Shown in pieces: positions 1 through 7,509 of a DNA stretch of 13,463 bases (within the stretch, counting starts at the first letter, position 1; each line of letters starts with the position of its first letter). This DNA is from Euryarchaeota archaeon UBA106 (GTDB lineage: Archaea; Thermoplasmatota; Poseidoniia; Poseidoniales; Thalassarchaeaceae). Position numbers and translations under genes: made by a program. Where the stretch lies: positions 446 to 13,908 of the forward strand of contig DAOJ01000020.1 in NCBI GenBank assembly GCA_002502365.1, read 5' to 3'. The notes beneath the pieces are model-generated. The model was given only the letters and a program-made list of their open reading frames with translations, ran no database searches and was not told where the DNA came from.

Positions 1-249
1 TCTGCAGATTACACCGTATGCAGTGTAGGATAGACCAGGGCAGTCATAACCCTCCAGTGGAGCGCCTAGAACTCCCATTTCACCAAGCGCAACTCGCCAT
101 TCGTCGGGAAAGACTCCATCTCTGCATGCATGTTCGATTTTTGGAATCACTTCTTCGTCAACAAAGTCACGGACCATGTCTCGGACCATCCGCTCCTCAT
201 CGGTCAATAGTGAATCCACATCGTAGAAGTCGAGGGCTTCGTATGGCAT
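1..249 (-). CDS. Glutaryl-CoA dehydrogenase-like acyl-CoA dehydrogenase, N-terminal part (cut by window edge)
   Basis: Reading the minus strand from the ATG at 249-247 gives 83 uninterrupted codons that run off the left edge, so only the N-terminal helical domain of an acyl-CoA dehydrogenase is visible. Residues 57-78 carry 'EMGVLG', then 'GYDCPGLSYTAYG'. This closely resembles the 'MGELGVLG ... GYGCAG.S..AYG' signature of glutaryl-CoA dehydrogenases, FAD flavoenzymes that oxidise and decarboxylate glutaryl-CoA to crotonyl-CoA in lysine/tryptophan catabolism. The helix at residues 21-33 (MVRDMVRDFVDEE) is similar to the N-terminus of the other acyl-CoA dehydrogenase in this window (6211-7386). 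The catalytic glutamate and FAD-binding parts lie outside the window, so substrate specificity is inferred. The start is the only ATG near the beginning of the conserved region. No clear ribosome binding site precedes it. Confidence 0.8.
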   Translation of the reverse strand, partial: MPYEALDFYDVDSLLTDEERMVRDMVRDFVDEEVIPKIEHACRDGVFPDEWRVALGEMGVLGAPLEGYDCPGLSYTAYGVICR

Positions 250-302
250 ATGTTTCAGGCTACTCGCAACGCAAGTCCCTCATGAAGGTTGCCTGCTTTA
301 GG

Positions 303-325
303 AATCCGCGCCGTAGGCGCGGTTT
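303..325. other. GC-rich perfect hairpin between two minus-strand genes (possible terminator)
   Basis: A perfect 7-bp inverted repeat, CCGCGCC (306-312) and GGCGCGG (316-322), with a 3-nt loop. Beyond one T-T mismatch it extends by two A-T pairs. It lies 27 nt past the stop codon of the beta-propeller gene and before the GcdH-like gene, both on the minus strand. On the plus strand it is followed by TTTGAATT. There is no strong T-run on the minus strand, so a terminator role for the propeller gene is only plausible. It could also be a structured leader element of the downstream gene. Confidence 0.4.
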
Positions 326-351
326 GAATTAGAGTAAATTGACAGCATTTC

Positions 352-1566
352 TTATCTATTCTTTCTTCTCTGTTTTGCCTTTCGTCGGGCTAGGTCCTTT
401 TTTTCGTCTTCATTACCCATTTTTTCGATAGTCCAGTCTTGCACTTTAGGTGAGGCCATGTATACGAGACACAGAACAACTAATCCCGTAGCGGCTGGAA
501 TAGCAATTACAATCCATAAATTTAGAAGTCCGGTTGAGCTCGAGGAAGTGGATAGAAATTTGAATAAATATCCACGCTCGGTAACAATCCAACCGGAGTC
601 AAATCCAGTAGCCCAAGTGCCTATTATTTTGTCACCAGAGAGATTCAAATCTGCAATATCTGAATGCTCTAACCAAGGAAATGAATTATTGAGACCTATA
701 TCATGCTCAATAAGACTTGTTGGGGTAGTTGCGATAAGTGCTCTATCTCCATTTTGCGAGTCGATGCCGACGAAATAATAGTCTAAATTCTGAAGTCTAG
801 TTATGCTAGGGACCGATGCGCCGATATCCTCAGGATTTAGTTCAATATGAGCAATAATTTGGTCGTTTGCGACGGCTACACAGTATGAGGTTTCACCGCT
901 TGGACATTCTATCCCAGTCCACATGTATCCAGTTCCGCCAACCCAAGTAAATGTGTGATCGCGTTCGATTATACCAATCCCTTCGACATTCGAGGTTACA
1001 ACACACATCATGATCGTATCATGGCAATCCATTGCTACAATCGAACCAGATGCTGACAATGACAGTGAATGTAATTCGGCTCCACCATCCTCCGCTGCTC
1101 TCATCCTCCAAATTTGTCCATCATCGGTTCCTACATAGGCCCAAGAGCCAGCAGTATTCCAAGCCACGGATATCATCTTGCTGTAATCAAGGTCAAAATC
1201 AGAAGCTGCTCTTTCTAGTGATTGATCTTGCTTCGCGTATCTGAGTACTACTCCTCGTTCTCCGACAATTAATGCGGTCTGTCCCCCTGGATGGAAATCC
1301 GCATCAAATAATTCCTCAGAACCACCCCAGTTCATTTCTACTTGGTTGCTAGGTTCTGTAGCATCTAGAACTCTGACATATCCTTCATTGCCATAAACAA
1401 GTGCGGTATCAGTATCTGAATCCACGGCGACTCCATTTAATCCAAGATCGGTATTTGAAAGAGAGAAACTTTCTCCCAACGTAACCGCAGAAACTGCCAA
1501 CACACCCTGAGTAGTCATCAAGACAATTATCAGAGTCGCCAACAGTCCGCGAGTAACCCCATGCAT
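352..1566 (-). CDS. Secreted, C-terminally membrane-anchored beta-propeller protein, function unknown
   Basis: The 404-residue protein starts with a signal peptide: Arg6, then a hydrophobic stretch at residues 8-24 with a plausible cleavage site after the VLA at 22-24. Seven repeats of the WD/YVTN-like kind follow at about residues 44-68, 88-110, 131-155, 175-200, 217-241, 264-288 and 312-337. Each has a pattern like 'hAVD..g..AhVgt..G.hh.h'. This suggests one seven-bladed propeller. Cysteine pairs C181/C188 and C221/C229 each sit inside a blade and could form disulfides outside the cell. A serine-rich linker (339-345) leads to one transmembrane helix (about 350-370) and a strongly basic tail ending RRKAKQRRKNR. 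The inferred topology is propeller outside, tail in the cytoplasm. There is no catalytic motif and I do not recognise a named family. It could act in binding, adhesion or envelope assembly. It is divergent from the DUF5611-like/tyrS operon. Confidence 0.75.
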   Translation of the reverse strand: MHGVTRGLLATLIIVLMTTQGVLAVSAVTLGESFSLSNTDLGLNGVAVDSDTDTALVYGNEGYVRVLDATEPSNQVEMNWGGSEELFDADFHPGGQTALIVGERGVVLRYAKQDQSLERAASDFDLDYSKMISVAWNTAGSWAYVGTDDGQIWRMRAAEDGGAELHSLSLSASGSIVAMDCHDTIMMCVVTSNVEGIGIIERDHTFTWVGGTGYMWTGIECPSGETSYCVAVANDQIIAHIELNPEDIGASVPSITRLQNLDYYFVGIDSQNGDRALIATTPTSLIEHDIGLNNSFPWLEHSDIADLNLSGDKIIGTWATGFDSGWIVTERGYLFKFLSTSSSSTGLLNLWIVIAIPAATGLVVLCLVYMASPKVQDWTIEKMGNEDEKKDLARRKAKQRRKNR

Positions 1567-1667
1567 AGCAACCCCAGTAGAAGACTTGGTTTAGGTATGT
1601 GGGATGGGGTGCAAGAGTAGGTTTACTCGCGGCAGGATTCAAGAACAAGTCTGCTTCGCAAGGCTTC

Positions 1668-2186
1668 ATGGAGCGATTCGAGGTTAAGCGCGGACTAATC
1701 AAACAGGTGACTGCAGATGGAGGTTTAGCTTCTCTAGCAAGCAAACATTTTGAGGTAGTTGAGGCAAATGGTGAAAACTCCTTTACTGGCTCTCATGACA
1801 TCATGACCTCAATTGATGGTCATTACTCAGATAAGGGTGCATTAATCGTGGATGTTACTAATGTCCCACCAAATTTCGATGATCAAGATGCAATGGCTCG
1901 TGCTCAAGATACACGTAAGCGTTGGACCACATTCCTAGATGAGTCCACAGGTTACAACTCCAAACAACGAGGCGATAAAGCAAAGGAATGGGCAAAGAAG
2001 GCGTCGAAAGCAAAATCTGCGGTTTCCGCGGCTCGTCATTTCATGGGTATGGCACAGAATCTATCTGACGATGTCAAGGCCCAAGCTGAGGACTTAATTG
2101 TAGAAATCGAAGCTGCTCTCGAGGAAAATGATAACACTCGAGCCGCAGGAAGAGGAGAGAAACTCAACAAACTACTAAACTCCTGA
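1668..2186 (+). CDS. Small DUF5611-like archaeal protein of unknown function, upstream of tyrS
   Basis: A 172-residue soluble protein when started at the ATG at 1668. The open frame continues back to 1599, but its first 23 codons look non-conserved and would overlap likely promoter sequence. The start 'MERFEVKRGL' and the later segment with 'FLDESTGYNSKQR' followed by a Lys-rich helix resemble, from memory, the small thermoplasmatal family DUF5611. This assignment is moderate. Residues about 1-100 look like a small alpha/beta domain. Residues 101-172 are predicted charged helices, first very basic (KAKEWAKKASKAKS), later acidic, possibly a coiled coil or a nucleic-acid-binding tail. The stop codon TGA (2184-2186) directly precedes the tyrS start region, so the two genes are almost certainly co-transcribed and may be translationally coupled. 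A function linked to translation is only an inference from this context. Confidence 0.75.
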   Translation: MERFEVKRGLIKQVTADGGLASLASKHFEVVEANGENSFTGSHDIMTSIDGHYSDKGALIVDVTNVPPNFDDQDAMARAQDTRKRWTTFLDESTGYNSKQRGDKAKEWAKKASKAKSAVSAARHFMGMAQNLSDDVKAQAEDLIVEIEAALEENDNTRAAGRGEKLNKLLNS

Positions 2187-2195
2187 GTGGTACAT

Positions 2196-3317
2196 ATGAC
2201 AAGCCCAGAGACGCCAAATGCCCTCGACCCCGAGGTCCGTGCGTCTATCGACAGAATGTTCGCCAATGTTGAGGAAGTGGTCGGATTAGACCACCTCTCG
2301 GGAGTGTTATCTGGTTCCGATAGCCACGGCGGTGACTCTACTGTTAGAGCATACATTGGTTTGGAACCTAGTGGTAAAGCCCACCTTGGTTGGATAATTT
2401 TGGCAGAAACAATTCGTAACATGCTTTCAGAGGGTGTTAACGTGTTGATTCTACTTGCAGATTGGCACGCATGGGTGAATGACAAATTTGGTCGAGATAT
2501 GGAGAAGATATCTATCGCAGGAGAGTACATGTCTGAGGTTTTCAGGGTTCTCCTTAATTTCCCAGAGGAAGGTGATGGCCCGGGTCAATTACGATTTGTA
2601 AGTGCCAGTGAAATAATGGATTCTGGAGCTTATTGGGAGAGGGTTTTACGATGTTCGAAAGGCATGAGTCTGAATCGAGCCCGAAGAACCTTCAGTATCA
2701 TGGGTAGAAGCGAGGATTCCTCAGATGACGATTTGTCTGCTTTCTTTTATCCAGCAATGCAGGCAGCAGATATTTTCGAATTAAAAATAGATATTGCCTT
2801 TGGAGGCATGGATCAGCGTAAAGCCCACATGTACATGCGAGAAGTCGCAGATAGAAACAATTGGACTAAGGCTACCTGTATCCACACCCCTATGATCTCA
2901 GGTCTGAAAGGACATGGTACAGGCAGGATGGACTCATTTGACCACAAAATGTCCAAATCAGATCCAAACAATGCGATCTTCGTCCACGATACTCCAAAAC
3001 AAATAGAGAAAAAGTTCCGAAAAGCATTTCTCGAAGTGGGTAATCCAGAATCACCAGTATTCGAAATCGCCAAACATATTGTCATTCCCCATAATCACAA
3101 ATTAGTAGTCGAACCAAAGCCAGAATTTGGTAATCCTAGCACCTGGAAAGACATCGATTCTTTTGTCAAAGCGGTTGCTTCTAATGAGATACATCCATTT
3201 GATGCAAAAATGGCGGTTGCGAGGGGACTGACCGAAGTTCTATCTCCCGTTGTAAAGCATTTTGAGGAAAATAGTGGGCTTTTAGACGCTGTAAATCAGA
3301 TTACCGGCTCGCAGTAA
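2196..3317 (+). CDS. tyrS: Tyrosyl-tRNA synthetase, archaeal type (class I)
   Basis: Attaches tyrosine to tRNA-Tyr in the cytoplasm (EC 6.1.1.1). Counted from the ATG at 2196 (373 aa), the HIGH-type motif is HLGW at 63-66 within 'YIGLEPSGKAHLGW', and the KMSKS motif is intact at 251-255. The tyrosine pocket expected for archaeal TyrRS is present: Tyr53, Tyr185, Gln189 and Asp192 in 'YPAMQAADI', and Gln207 in 'GGMDQRK'. 'LLADWHAWVND' and 'CIHTPMISGL' also match archaeal TyrRS rather than TrpRS. The last His of HIGH is Trp, a position that varies in this family. A GTG at 2187, touching the previous stop codon, is an alternative start that adds three residues. I prefer the ATG. Second gene of an operon with the DUF5611-like gene. 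Confidence 0.93.
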   Translation: MTSPETPNALDPEVRASIDRMFANVEEVVGLDHLSGVLSGSDSHGGDSTVRAYIGLEPSGKAHLGWIILAETIRNMLSEGVNVLILLADWHAWVNDKFGRDMEKISIAGEYMSEVFRVLLNFPEEGDGPGQLRFVSASEIMDSGAYWERVLRCSKGMSLNRARRTFSIMGRSEDSSDDDLSAFFYPAMQAADIFELKIDIAFGGMDQRKAHMYMREVADRNNWTKATCIHTPMISGLKGHGTGRMDSFDHKMSKSDPNNAIFVHDTPKQIEKKFRKAFLEVGNPESPVFEIAKHIVIPHNHKLVVEPKPEFGNPSTWKDIDSFVKAVASNEIHPFDAKMAVARGLTEVLSPVVKHFEENSGLLDAVNQITGSQ

Positions 3318-3360
3318 GGCGATTACAGTTCAGCACTTTTTGTTGAAATGACGCCACAGG

Positions 3361-3368
3361 TATCATAA
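3361..3368 (+). promoter_or_regulatory. Candidate TATA box for HMG-CoA synthase
   Basis: TATCATAA lies 38-45 nt upstream of the ATG at 3406, in the 88-bp gap after tyrS. With the usual archaeal TATA-to-start spacing of about 25 nt, this predicts a leader of roughly 10-20 nt that would include the AAGGAG ribosome binding site. Called by eye on composition and position only. Confidence 0.3.
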
Positions 3369-3391
3369 CCCTTCCCTCAAGCGGGCGAGCG

Positions 3392-3402
3392 AAGGAGAGG
3401 AG
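3392..3402 (+). promoter_or_regulatory. Shine-Dalgarno sequence of HMG-CoA synthase
   Basis: AAGGAGAGGAG precedes the ATG at 3406. AAGGAG has an 8-nt spacer and the second GAGGAG a 3-nt spacer. It is one of the strongest purine-rich sites in the window and supports the chosen start. Confidence 0.55.
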
Positions 3403-3405
3403 ACT

Positions 3406-4956
3406 ATGGTAGGTGTTGGAATTGACGATATTGCGATTCATTTCCCTAAGCTTTACTTCGACATGAAGGACTTTGCAGAATTTCGTGGTGCTGATTTTGG
3501 AAAACTCAACAAAGGTCTGGGGCTGTCTGCCATGGCAATTCCAGACGCACACGAAGATACCGCAACAATGGGGGCAAATGCTTGTGCTAGACTAATTGAT
3601 AGGAACCAATTAGACCCAACAAGAATAGGCCGCATTTACCTTGGAACCGAATCCGCACTAGATGGCGCCAAGCCAACTGCAACTTACATCATGGATATGC
3701 TAGAACAGCGATACGACGATACATACGGCAAGGATTGCTTCAGAAATTGTGACGTAGTTGACCTAACTTTCGCCTGTATTGGTGCTGTTGATGCAATGCA
3801 TAATACCTTGGATTGGGTCGCCAGAGGTGGGGAAAAAGAGGATAGAATTGGTATAGTCGTCTTCGCTGACAACGCCAAATACGATTTAGGCTCATCCGGT
3901 GAATATACTCAAGGAGCAGGTGGAGGCGCGATTCTAATTCGACACAATCCACGTTTGATTGAAATTCCCGATAATTGGGGAGTTTCTACAATGCCCGTTC
4001 ACGATTTCTTCAAGCCAAGAAGAGAAGTAGAAATGAAAACAGTAGTTGAGAATGTATTAGATCTCGCTGAAGAGGCTGGTGAACCTAGAAAGGAAGGACT
4101 TGTGGAGAAAATCCTCGCGATTTTACCTAAATCCTCTAAAAAAGACGATATAATGTTTGAATCACACACATTGAAAATTCACAAAGATACTCCTGTTTTC
4201 GATGGTCAATTCTCAAATCGGTGCTATTCAGAATCTGTAAAAACCGCTTTTGTAGATTTCAGAAAGAAGGCGATTAACTCTGGGCGCTATGACCCAGATG
4301 AAGATACGATATTAACGGAACAATGGGACCGAATCATCGTCCATCTCCCATACGCATTTCAAGGAAAGAGGATGTTCCCAGATGTGTTCCGTCACGATAG
4401 GCGTGAGCTTCCGATGTGGGAAAATATAGTTTCAGAGATTGGACCGGAACCATTCCCAGAAGATTTTGATGATACACCCGAAGGATATGAGGAATTTGAA
4501 AAAGCAAATGACTCCTACAGAAGACTGATTTCAAAGACGGAAGAATTCAAACAATTTGTTGAGCAAAGAATTGAGAAGACACAAAGGGCCTCCAGTCTGA
4601 TTGGTAACCAATATACTGGTTCAATTTTCCTAGCTCTTATGTCGACTATGGAATCTGATTATCTTGATGGCACAGATATGGAGGGAAAGAGAGTAGGCCT
4701 ATGTGGATATGGTTCGGGTGCTAAAGCCAAGGTATTCGAAGGAATAGTCCAATCAGAATGGAAAGAAATAGCTGCTCGGTTCTCTCTATTCGACAGGTTG
4801 TCCTCTAGAACTCCTTTAAACAAGGATGTCTATGAAAAATTACACAGGGGTTCTCAAAAGGATTCTGTAGTAACTCCTGCAAAGGAATTCGCTCTAGTTG
4901 GCATTGGCCGTGAAGGTAACTTAGAAGGTCAAAGAGAGTATAGTTGGGTAGAATAG
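3406..4956 (+). CDS. Hydroxymethylglutaryl-CoA synthase (mevalonate pathway), long form with insertions
   Basis: Condenses acetyl-CoA with acetoacetyl-CoA to HMG-CoA, the committed entry to mevalonate and hence to archaeal isoprenoid lipids (EC 2.3.3.10). Thiolase-fold catalytic residues are visible: Glu82 in 'GTESALD', the acyl-accepting Cys124 in 'TFACIGAVDA', and His313 in 'VHLPYAFQGKR'. Other hallmarks are 'AKYDLGSSGEYTQGAG' (157-171), 'NQYTGSIFLAL' (401-411) and 'GLCGYGSGA' (431-439). By my recollection the layout resembles bacterial/eukaryotic MvaS rather than the roughly 350-residue archaeal form. At 516 aa it is much longer than bacterial MvaS (about 390). Most of the excess is two charged insertions, about residues 208-260 and 330-382. 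The gene appears to have its own promoter downstream of tyrS. It converges with the PLP-enzyme gene, leaving 2 bp between stop codons. Confidence 0.92.
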   Translation: MVGVGIDDIAIHFPKLYFDMKDFAEFRGADFGKLNKGLGLSAMAIPDAHEDTATMGANACARLIDRNQLDPTRIGRIYLGTESALDGAKPTATYIMDMLEQRYDDTYGKDCFRNCDVVDLTFACIGAVDAMHNTLDWVARGGEKEDRIGIVVFADNAKYDLGSSGEYTQGAGGGAILIRHNPRLIEIPDNWGVSTMPVHDFFKPRREVEMKTVVENVLDLAEEAGEPRKEGLVEKILAILPKSSKKDDIMFESHTLKIHKDTPVFDGQFSNRCYSESVKTAFVDFRKKAINSGRYDPDEDTILTEQWDRIIVHLPYAFQGKRMFPDVFRHDRRELPMWENIVSEIGPEPFPEDFDDTPEGYEEFEKANDSYRRLISKTEEFKQFVEQRIEKTQRASSLIGNQYTGSIFLALMSTMESDYLDGTDMEGKRVGLCGYGSGAKAKVFEGIVQSEWKEIAARFSLFDRLSSRTPLNKDVYEKLHRGSQKDSVVTPAKEFALVGIGREGNLEGQREYSWVE

Positions 4957-4958
4957 AA

Positions 4959-6206
4959 CTAACTCAGGATTTCCCTCAACACTCCAAGGAATCGTTCTAC
5001 TTCTTCCTCTGTGTTGTAGTGTAAAATTCCGACTCTAAGCGCTCCCTCTGGCTCAAGTTCGAGTGTTTCAGAGAGTTCCAATGCATAGAAATTTCCAGCC
5101 CAAGCAAAAATACCTTCATCTGCTAATTTAGATCCAATTTCTTCAGCTGTCATTGATGGATGAGTAAAGGAGACAGTAGGGGCTCGATATTGTTTCATTG
5201 ATGGGTCGGTGACACCCCATATTTTGACCCCCTCAATCTGATTCAATCCTTCAATCATTTTCCAACATAGTTCTCTTTCGTATTCTTCGATTGCAGAAAA
5301 TGCTACACTTAGAGACTCTCTTCTGGAAAGATTCCGTTTTGAAATGGTTTGACCTATCCATTCCAAGTGTTCGATTGCTGCAAGAGTACCTGCCATAGAT
5401 TCGTGACTTTGGGTGCCAGTCATCCATCGAAATGGAACTTCTTCAGAAGAAACACGCAATTTTGCCACAGGTAGTTCTGCCAATCTTTCATATCTTCCCC
5501 ATAGGATTCCTTGATGTGTGCCGAAGAACTTGTAAGATGAGCAAGCAAGGTAGTCACAACCTAATTCGATGACATCGATTAACGAGTGGGGCGCGAAGTG
5601 AACCGCATCTACGAACACCTCAGCACCAACTGCCTTGGCTTTCAAACAAATTCCTTTGACGTCATTTATTGTTCCTGAGAAGTTTGATGCCGCCCCAATT
5701 GCAACCAATACTGTATTTTTGTTGATATTTTCTTCGATTGAATCTACGTTATGTGTGCAATCATTATGGTTAATTTCAATCCATCTGATTTTGGCTCCTG
5801 ACCATTTTGCAGCTAATACCCAAGGTCGAACATTAGCATCATGATCCGAGCGAGTAACCACAACCTCGTCATCAGGCCCCCAAGTTCGACTAAGGGCACT
5901 GGCTAGTTGAATTGTTAAACTAGTCATATTCTGTCCGAATACGATTTCCTTGTGATTATGACAACCAAGTAAATCAGCACATGCGTGCATTGTTCTCTCA
6001 ATTAATTCATCAGTTTCAACAGAGGTAGCAAATGACATGCCGACATTGGCATTTTGATGCAATAAGTAATGTTTCACGGCATCTCCGACAGACTCAGGCG
6101 ATTGGCTCCCTCCAGGCCCATCGAAGAAAATTGCATGATTGCCATTGACTCTTCGATTTAAGCCGGGAAATTTTGAGCGAATAATCTCTATCGGATAATC
6201 CGACAT
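4959..6206 (-). CDS. Class V aminotransferase-fold PLP enzyme, 'cysteine desulfurase-like' group lacking the catalytic cysteine
   Basis: A 415-residue fold-type I PLP enzyme. Lys226 in 'SSYKFFGTHQG' is the Schiff-base lysine. Asp200 and His203 in 'VDAVHFAPH' bind the cofactor, and 'GTQSHESMAG' (264-273) is the conserved active-site segment. Sequence and length fit the group usually annotated 'cysteine desulfurase-like protein, SufS subfamily'. Where true SufS enzymes have a catalytic Cys in an 'R.GHHCA' loop, this protein reads 'WAGNFYALE' (369-377) with no cysteine. By my recollection that is typical of this subgroup. Desulfurase activity is therefore unlikely, and a lyase, decarboxylase or aminotransferase on an unknown substrate is more likely. 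It starts 4 bp after the acyl-CoA dehydrogenase stop codon. The GGAG at 6214-6217 overlaps that gene's end, so the two form an operon. Confidence 0.87.
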   Translation of the reverse strand: MSDYPIEIIRSKFPGLNRRVNGNHAIFFDGPGGSQSPESVGDAVKHYLLHQNANVGMSFATSVETDELIERTMHACADLLGCHNHKEIVFGQNMTSLTIQLASALSRTWGPDDEVVVTRSDHDANVRPWVLAAKWSGAKIRWIEINHNDCTHNVDSIEENINKNTVLVAIGAASNFSGTINDVKGICLKAKAVGAEVFVDAVHFAPHSLIDVIELGCDYLACSSYKFFGTHQGILWGRYERLAELPVAKLRVSSEEVPFRWMTGTQSHESMAGTLAAIEHLEWIGQTISKRNLSRRESLSVAFSAIEEYERELCWKMIEGLNQIEGVKIWGVTDPSMKQYRAPTVSFTHPSMTAEEIGSKLADEGIFAWAGNFYALELSETLELEPEGALRVGILHYNTEEEVERFLGVLREILS

Positions 6207-6210
6207 AGCA

Positions 6211-7386
6211 TCACTCCGGGGCTATAGCTCTGTTGATTACAATCCTTTGAACCTCTTGAGTGCCTTCATAAATTTGGGTTATTTTTGCATCTCGGAAGAA
6301 TCTCTCAACTGGGAAATCAGTGGTGTACCCATAGCCTCCCAATACTTGTACTGCTCTTTCAGACACCCACATTGCGGTGTCTCCTGCAAACAATTTCGCC
6401 ATACTAGCTTCCATTGAATGTCTTGGTCCATCCTCTTCGTAATGCCTTTGCTTTGCCCATGCTGCTTTGTAGACCATGTGGCGGGCAGCTTCGGTTTGAG
6501 TCGCCATATCTGCCAAGTAGTTGCCAATACTTTGGTGGTGAGCGATAGGCTTTCCAAAGGCAACCCGTTGATGTGCGTAATTCAATGCAGATTCATAGGC
6601 ACCCTGTGCAATTCCTAGAGCCTGTGCAGCAATGCCAATTCTTGAATTATCTAGCGCGTTCATAGCAATTGGGAATCCCTTTCCTCTCTCTTTCAGCACG
6701 TTCTCAACTGGAACCTTGCAATCCTCAAGCAAAAGTGCGCAGGTATCTGAAGACCTAATCCCTAACTTATCTTCTTTCTTTCCAACACTGAATCCTTCCA
6801 TAGTTGAGTCGACAATAAATGCAGTTGTTCCACCATGCTTTTTGACACCAAAATCTGGGTGGTTGACATCTTTTGCAAATAGAACATAAATGTCCGCTGA
6901 TGCTCCATTTGTCACCCACATTTTCTCACCATTGAGGATGTAATGAGATCCATCCTCACTCAATTTAGCTTTACAACCCATTGCTGCAGCATCAGTCCCA
7001 GCTCCGGCTTCGGATAGTGAGTAAGCACCGATTTCTCCTGCAGCTAAGCGTGGAAGATAGCGTTGTTTTTGCTCTTGATTTCCATGCAAAGCGATTGTCA
7101 TAGAGCAGAGACCAACATGTACACAATACATGACCGAAAAGGAGGGGTCTACCCGGGCGAGTTCCTCAACAATAATCGCCTCGGAGATATCATCTATTGG
7201 ATTGCCACCAAATTCTTCTGGAATCGTTACTCCCTGTAATCCATATTCACAGAATGCTTTCCATTCTTCTAGAGGTGGCTTTTGCTCTCTATCTCTTTCA
7301 AGGCAAGTAGGTGCTAAAACCTCCTCAGCAAAGTCGCGAACCATCTCTCGAATCATGCTCTGTTCTTCCGTTTCAGCATAGTCCAT
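6211..7386 (-). CDS. Acyl-CoA dehydrogenase (short-chain/butyryl type)
   Basis: FAD enzyme that introduces the alpha,beta double bond in acyl-CoAs and passes electrons to ETF. At 391 aa it has the normal family length. Visible signatures are 'SEAGAGTD' (125-132) and 'MWVTNG' (156-161) around the flavin and substrate, 'RVAFGKPI' (274-281), 'QVLGGYGYTTDFPVERF' (347-363), and the catalytic base Glu374 in 'QIYEGTQEVQR'. Glutamate at this position is typical of short/medium-chain and butyryl-CoA dehydrogenases. The family also includes branched-chain members, so exact chain length cannot be read. It is the first gene of an operon with the PLP enzyme and is divergent from the H-like gene. The GcdH-like fragment at the left edge is a second family member, suggesting active acyl-CoA oxidation. 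Confidence 0.92.
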   Translation of the reverse strand: MDYAETEEQSMIREMVRDFAEEVLAPTCLERDREQKPPLEEWKAFCEYGLQGVTIPEEFGGNPIDDISEAIIVEELARVDPSFSVMYCVHVGLCSMTIALHGNQEQKQRYLPRLAAGEIGAYSLSEAGAGTDAAAMGCKAKLSEDGSHYILNGEKMWVTNGASADIYVLFAKDVNHPDFGVKKHGGTTAFIVDSTMEGFSVGKKEDKLGIRSSDTCALLLEDCKVPVENVLKERGKGFPIAMNALDNSRIGIAAQALGIAQGAYESALNYAHQRVAFGKPIAHHQSIGNYLADMATQTEAARHMVYKAAWAKQRHYEEDGPRHSMEASMAKLFAGDTAMWVSERAVQVLGGYGYTTDFPVERFFRDAKITQIYEGTQEVQRIVINRAIAPE

Positions 7387-7420
7387 ATTGTATCCTCATA
7401 CTGCCGAGTAACCATTCATT

Positions 7421-7429
7421 GTTAATACA
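7421..7429 (-). promoter_or_regulatory. Candidate TATA box for the acyl-CoA dehydrogenase operon
   Basis: TGTATTAAC on the minus strand, 35-43 nt upstream of the ATG at 7386, in the 123-bp gap shared with the divergent H-like gene. A purine-rich GAGGAT lies just before the start codon. Position and composition fit an archaeal TATA element with a short leader. Called by eye. Confidence 0.3.
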
Positions 7430-7509
7430 TCGTAAGTTGCCATAACCCGCTTATTCTCAGAACGAATGATTCAAATCAGAGACCACGGGCGGCCTTTTCG
7501 GGGATTGAT

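Noticed and set aside
18..332. Plus-strand open frame at the left edge
   Set aside because: It is antisense to the GcdH-like fragment, whose minus-strand reading shows family signatures. The plus-strand product has no recognisable features and an odd Arg/His/Pro-rich composition.
1599..1667. Earlier start for the DUF5611-like gene
   Set aside because: The 23 extra residues are Gly/Ala-rich without conservation signs and would take up most of the divergent promoter gap. The conserved-looking MERFEVKRG begins at 1668.
2036..2530. Minus-strand 164-aa frame across the DUF5611-like/tyrS junction
   Set aside because: It is antisense to two well-supported genes, crosses their junction and has no motifs.
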